A stretch of DNA of 7,669 bases from Chthoniobacter sp. (lineage in GTDB: Bacteria; Verrucomicrobiota; Verrucomicrobiia; Chthoniobacterales; Chthoniobacteraceae), in NCBI GenBank assembly GCA_025352865.1, contig JANXSB010000235.1, forward strand, positions 1 to 7,669. Reading direction: 5' to 3'. The translations under genes were made by a program, and so were the position numbers. This document shows positions 5,477 to 7,669 of the stretch, piece after piece. Below the pieces are notes generated by a model. It searched no databases and was not told where the DNA came from. It worked only from the letters and a program-made list of their open reading frames with translations. Positions within the stretch are counted from its first letter, which is position 1. Each line of letters starts with the position of its first letter.

Positions 5477-6310
5477 ATGTCTCTGCCACCCATCACCGTT
5501 TATCGCGCCGCCGAAGGTCTCATCGCCCAGCGCAGCGAGGATTGCTTCCGCCTCGCCGAGCCGCATCTCGACACGCTCTTTCAGCAGGAAATTCCCGCGC
5601 ACTGGCTGCACGAGCAACTCGCCAAAGCCACGCCGACGCTGCGACCGAAAACGCTGCTCGCACCCATCGGGAGCCAGGAAGTCTGGGCGGCGGGCGTGAC
5701 CTATCTACGGAGCCGCGATGCGCGGATGGAGGAGTCGAAGGACGCGGGCGGCGGCACTTTTTACGACCGCGTGTATGACGCCGCGCGGCCCGAGATTTTT
5801 TTCAAAGCCACGCCGCATCGCGTTGTCGGCACCGGCGCGAGCATGCGGCTGCGCGCTGATGCAAAATGGAATGTGCCCGAGCCCGAGCTGACGCTCGCGA
5901 TCAACACGCGCGGCGCGATCTTTGGCTACACCATCGGCAACGATCTCAGCTCTCGCGACATCGAGGGCGAGAACCCGCTCTACCTCCCGCAGGCCAAGGT
6001 CTGGAGCCAATGCTGCGCCCTCGGCCCCGGCCTCGTCGTCCGCGACACACTGCCGTGCGACACCGAAATCCACATCCACATCTGGCGCGCGGGTGCGCCC
6101 GTTTTTTCCGGCCAGACCGCGCTCGCGCAAATGAAACGCACGCTCTCCGAACTCGCCGAATGGCTCATGCGCGACAACCATTTCCCCGCCGGCTGCTACC
6201 TCCTCACCGGCACCGGCACGGTCCCTCCGAATGACTTCACGCTCGCGAGTGGCGATGAAATGCGGATCACGATCACCGGCCTCGGCACGCTCTCGAACAC
6301 GATCGCGTGA
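5477..6310 (+). CDS. Fumarylacetoacetate hydrolase-family enzyme, probable sugar-acid dehydratase
   Basis: This 277-aa cytoplasmic metalloenzyme belongs to the FAH superfamily. The C-terminal catalytic half carries the metal ligands ExE in VPEPELTL (E135, E137) and the Asp in GYTIGNDLSSRDIEGENPLY (D156), then LPQAKVWSQCCALGP (170-184) with the catalytic-site Lys. A TGTGTVPPNDFTL segment (244-256) with the family's late conserved Gly/Thr follows. The N-terminal WAAGVTYLRSRDAR block (70-83) together with DIEGENPLYLPQAK is the pattern I associate with 2-keto-3-deoxy-arabinonate/xylonate dehydratase-like members of oxidative pentose catabolism. It is less like true fumarylacetoacetase. The specific substrate is therefore inference. 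ATG 5477 gives the compact start MSLPPITVYR; upstream frame sequence is antisense to tatC. Nothing nearby, such as a sugar dehydrogenase or transporter, supports a pathway. A TTGCGC (5442-5447) and CATGCT (5465-5470) 17 nt apart might be its promoter. Confidence 0.88.
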   Translation: MSLPPITVYRAAEGLIAQRSEDCFRLAEPHLDTLFQQEIPAHWLHEQLAKATPTLRPKTLLAPIGSQEVWAAGVTYLRSRDARMEESKDAGGGTFYDRVYDAARPEIFFKATPHRVVGTGASMRLRADAKWNVPEPELTLAINTRGAIFGYTIGNDLSSRDIEGENPLYLPQAKVWSQCCALGPGLVVRDTLPCDTEIHIHIWRAGAPVFSGQTALAQMKRTLSELAEWLMRDNHFPAGCYLLTGTGTVPPNDFTLASGDEMRITITGLGTLSNTIA

Positions 6311-6333
6311 GGCCGGGCCTCCGCAAACCTGCT

Positions 6334-6370
6334 GTCATCCTGAGCGGAGTTTCGCCGTGGAAAGGCGGGA
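6334..6370. repeat. Partial second copy of the dispersed repeat
   Basis: GTCATCCTGAGCGGAG (6334-6349) matches 15 of 16 bases of GTCGTCCTGAGCGGAG (4516-4531) in the palindromic element between tatC and the App1-like gene. Here the matching right arm is absent. Instead a short imperfect stem, CGCC (6353-6356) with GGCG (6364-6367), follows. It lies 23 nt after the FAH-family gene. A further 6-bp pairing, CTCCGC (6319-6324) with GCGGAG (6344-6349), could fold the end of the FAH transcript. It is best read as a degraded or variant copy. Confidence 0.5.
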
Positions 6371-6421
6371 GAAATGCGCTCACACTTTTTTGACAAACTC
6401 CGCACGCCGCTCTGACACACG

Positions 6422-6437
6422 GCGCGGGCTCCCGCGC
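6422..6437. other. GC-rich inverted repeat just before the VWA gene
   Basis: GCGCGGG (6422-6428) and CCCGCGC (6431-6437) form a perfect 7-bp inverted repeat around two bases; as RNA, six pairs with a 4-nt loop. It ends 11 nt before the ATG at 6449, where a ribosome-binding site would normally be. It could limit initiation or be an operator-like palindrome. A perfect -35-like TTGACA at 6390-6395 lies upstream, but the hexamer 17 nt later (TGACAC) is a poor -10, so a promoter is only suggested. Confidence 0.35.
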
Positions 6438-6448
6438 TAGCGTGCGGC

Positions 6449-7669
6449 ATGAAAAAACTCCATCTCCTCGCATTGTTGGCGGGCGTCTTTGTCCGTCAGG
6501 CCACTGCCTCGCCCACCTCTGCCGACCTCACGCTGCGCGTCGCGCCGGAGCGCGACCTCATTTACAATAGCGGCCCGCGCGAAGTCGTGGTGCAGATCGA
6601 TCTCGATGCAAAACGCCCGGAGCATGGCAAACGGGCGCCGATGAATCTCGCCGTAGTGCTCGACCGCAGCGGATCGATGCAGGGCGCGAAGATCGAGAAG
6701 GCGAGACAGGCGGCGTGCGTGGCCGTCGATCACCTCGCGGACGACGACTTTTTCTCGCTCGTCATTTTCGACAATGACACCGACCTGCTGCTCCCGCCGG
6801 AGCGCGTGGGCGGCGAGCGGCACCGCGAGGAATTGAAGTCGCGCATCGACCGCATCCGCACCGGCGGTGGCACCGCGATCTACGCCGGCGTGACGCTCGG
6901 GGCGAAGCAGGTGCGGCGGAATCTGGACAGGGAGTTTGTGAACCGCGTGATCCTGCTCTCCGACGGCCTCGCCAATGTCGGCCCCAGCCGCACGAGCGAT
7001 CTCGCGGCGCTCGGCCGCGAACTGCGGCGCGATGGGCTTTCCGTGACCACCATCGGACTCGGCGACGACTACAATGAAGACCTGATGACCGCCCTCGCGG
7101 AGGCGAGCAACGCGAATTACTACTACGTCCGCGATGCGGAAAAACTGCCGGGCATCTTTGCGGAAGAACTCGGTGCAGCGCGTTCACTCGTCGCTCGCGG
7201 CGTGACCATCCGCATCACGGTACCGGCGGGCGTGCGGCTAAAGGAAATCATCGGCCAGCCGGAGATCGTGTGCCGGGGCCGCTCGGCGGACATTGCGCTG
7301 CCGGAGTATTTCGGCGGCGACAAACGGCGCTTCCTCGTGCGCTGCGTGGTGGAGGATAAATCCAGCGCGCCGATCGAGGTCGCGTCGGTCGCTTTGAAAT
7401 ACGAACCGGCGAGCGGCGGCGCAGCCGCGCAGCAGCAGCAGGCGGCGAAAGTGGACTTTACAGACGAGGAGAAAAAATCTGAAGCCAGTCTGCGGCTCGA
7501 AGTGCTGCGCGAAGTTTCCGTAGCTGAAAACCGACTCGCAAAGGAACGCGCGGTAAAGCTCGCCGATGAAGGCCGGGCCAAGGACGCCGCCGATGTGCTC
7601 CGCGGCCAGGCGACCCGCAACGCCGCGCTGCCCGCCGCGGCGCAGTTGCCGGGACAGGCGCTCGAAAAC
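6449..7669 (+). CDS. Exported von Willebrand factor A domain protein, C-terminus outside window
   Basis: 407 codons are open from ATG 6449 to the window edge without a stop, so the end is missing. Residues 1-20 (MKKLHLLALLAGVFVRQATA) form a signal peptide with a likely cut after ATA. Residues about 65-245 are a VWA domain with an intact MIDAS metal site: DRSGSM (72-77), the Thr of GGGTAIYAG (T142) and the Asp of LLSDGLANVG (D172). The order and wording resemble YfbK-type bacterial VWA proteins. Residues 250-320 form a beta-rich domain typical after the VWA core in that group. A Gly/Ala/Gln low-complexity linker (about 322-333, QQQQ encoded by four CAG) leads to a charged alpha-helical region (345-390) with an LADEGRAKDAADVL repeat-like helix pair. 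The protein probably binds a partner or surface ligand outside the cytoplasm in a metal-dependent way. The partner is unknown. It is preceded by a 138-nt gap and is likely transcribed alone or first. Confidence 0.9.
   Translation, partial: MKKLHLLALLAGVFVRQATASPTSADLTLRVAPERDLIYNSGPREVVVQIDLDAKRPEHGKRAPMNLAVVLDRSGSMQGAKIEKARQAACVAVDHLADDDFFSLVIFDNDTDLLLPPERVGGERHREELKSRIDRIRTGGGTAIYAGVTLGAKQVRRNLDREFVNRVILLSDGLANVGPSRTSDLAALGRELRRDGLSVTTIGLGDDYNEDLMTALAEASNANYYYVRDAEKLPGIFAEELGAARSLVARGVTIRITVPAGVRLKEIIGQPEIVCRGRSADIALPEYFGGDKRRFLVRCVVEDKSSAPIEVASVALKYEPASGGAAAQQQQAAKVDFTDEEKKSEASLRLEVLREVSVAENRLAKERAVKLADEGRAKDAADVLRGQATRNAALPAAAQLPGQALEN

Noticed and set aside
7430..7441. CAG trinucleotide repeat
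   Set aside because: Only four units, inside an Ala/Gln linker of the VWA protein. This is ordinary low-complexity coding sequence.
6437..7620. Minus-strand open frames opposite the VWA gene
   Set aside because: They are low-complexity Arg/Ser-rich shadows of a gene with a complete MIDAS motif and signal peptide.
1..7669. CRISPR array, tRNA/rRNA genes, transposase, phage or toxin-antitoxin genes
   Set aside because: No spaced direct repeats, cloverleaf-like sequence, recombinase motifs or small paired genes were seen.

Overview
This is a GC-rich chromosomal window with tightly packed genes and no RNA genes, CRISPR array or transposase. The content is a three-gene pseudopilin cluster, a short glutamate 5-kinase and an App1-type phosphatase. 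That mix, plus the lack of clear Shine-Dalgarno motifs before the starts, suggests a Verrucomicrobiota-like (PVC group) bacterium. This is inference from gene character, because no phylogenetic marker is present.

Left part (1-2323, minus strand): three consecutive pilin-like genes run leftwards and out of the window. In transcription order they are an I/PilV-like, a J/PilW-like and a K/PilX-like protein. All junctions overlap or nearly overlap, so they look like one operon for a minor-pilin or pseudopilin tip complex. Just upstream is a good match to a sigma-54 (-24/-12) promoter, in the gap shared with the divergent gene hpt.

Middle (2441-5395): hpt (purine salvage, plus strand) ends 1 nt from the end of proB (first step of proline synthesis, minus strand). 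The proB start lies inside the 3' end of a gene for an exported App1-like (DUF2183) HAD phosphatase. Upstream of that gene, across a 139-nt gap holding an 11-bp palindrome of a dispersed-repeat type, is tatC, the core Tat translocase subunit. The order tatC, app1-like, proB on one strand may be a transcription unit, perhaps interrupted at the palindrome.

Right part (5477-7669, plus strand): a fumarylacetoacetate-hydrolase family enzyme, probably a sugar-acid dehydratase, is divergent from tatC. After a 138-nt gap with a degraded second copy of the dispersed repeat comes an exported von Willebrand factor A protein with a complete MIDAS motif, cut by the window end.

Most genes are recognisable housekeeping or secretion functions. 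The points most worth a second look are the pseudopilin operon with its sigma-54-like promoter, the app1-like/proB overlap, and the palindromic repeat pair. I see no strong evidence for a wholly new system.
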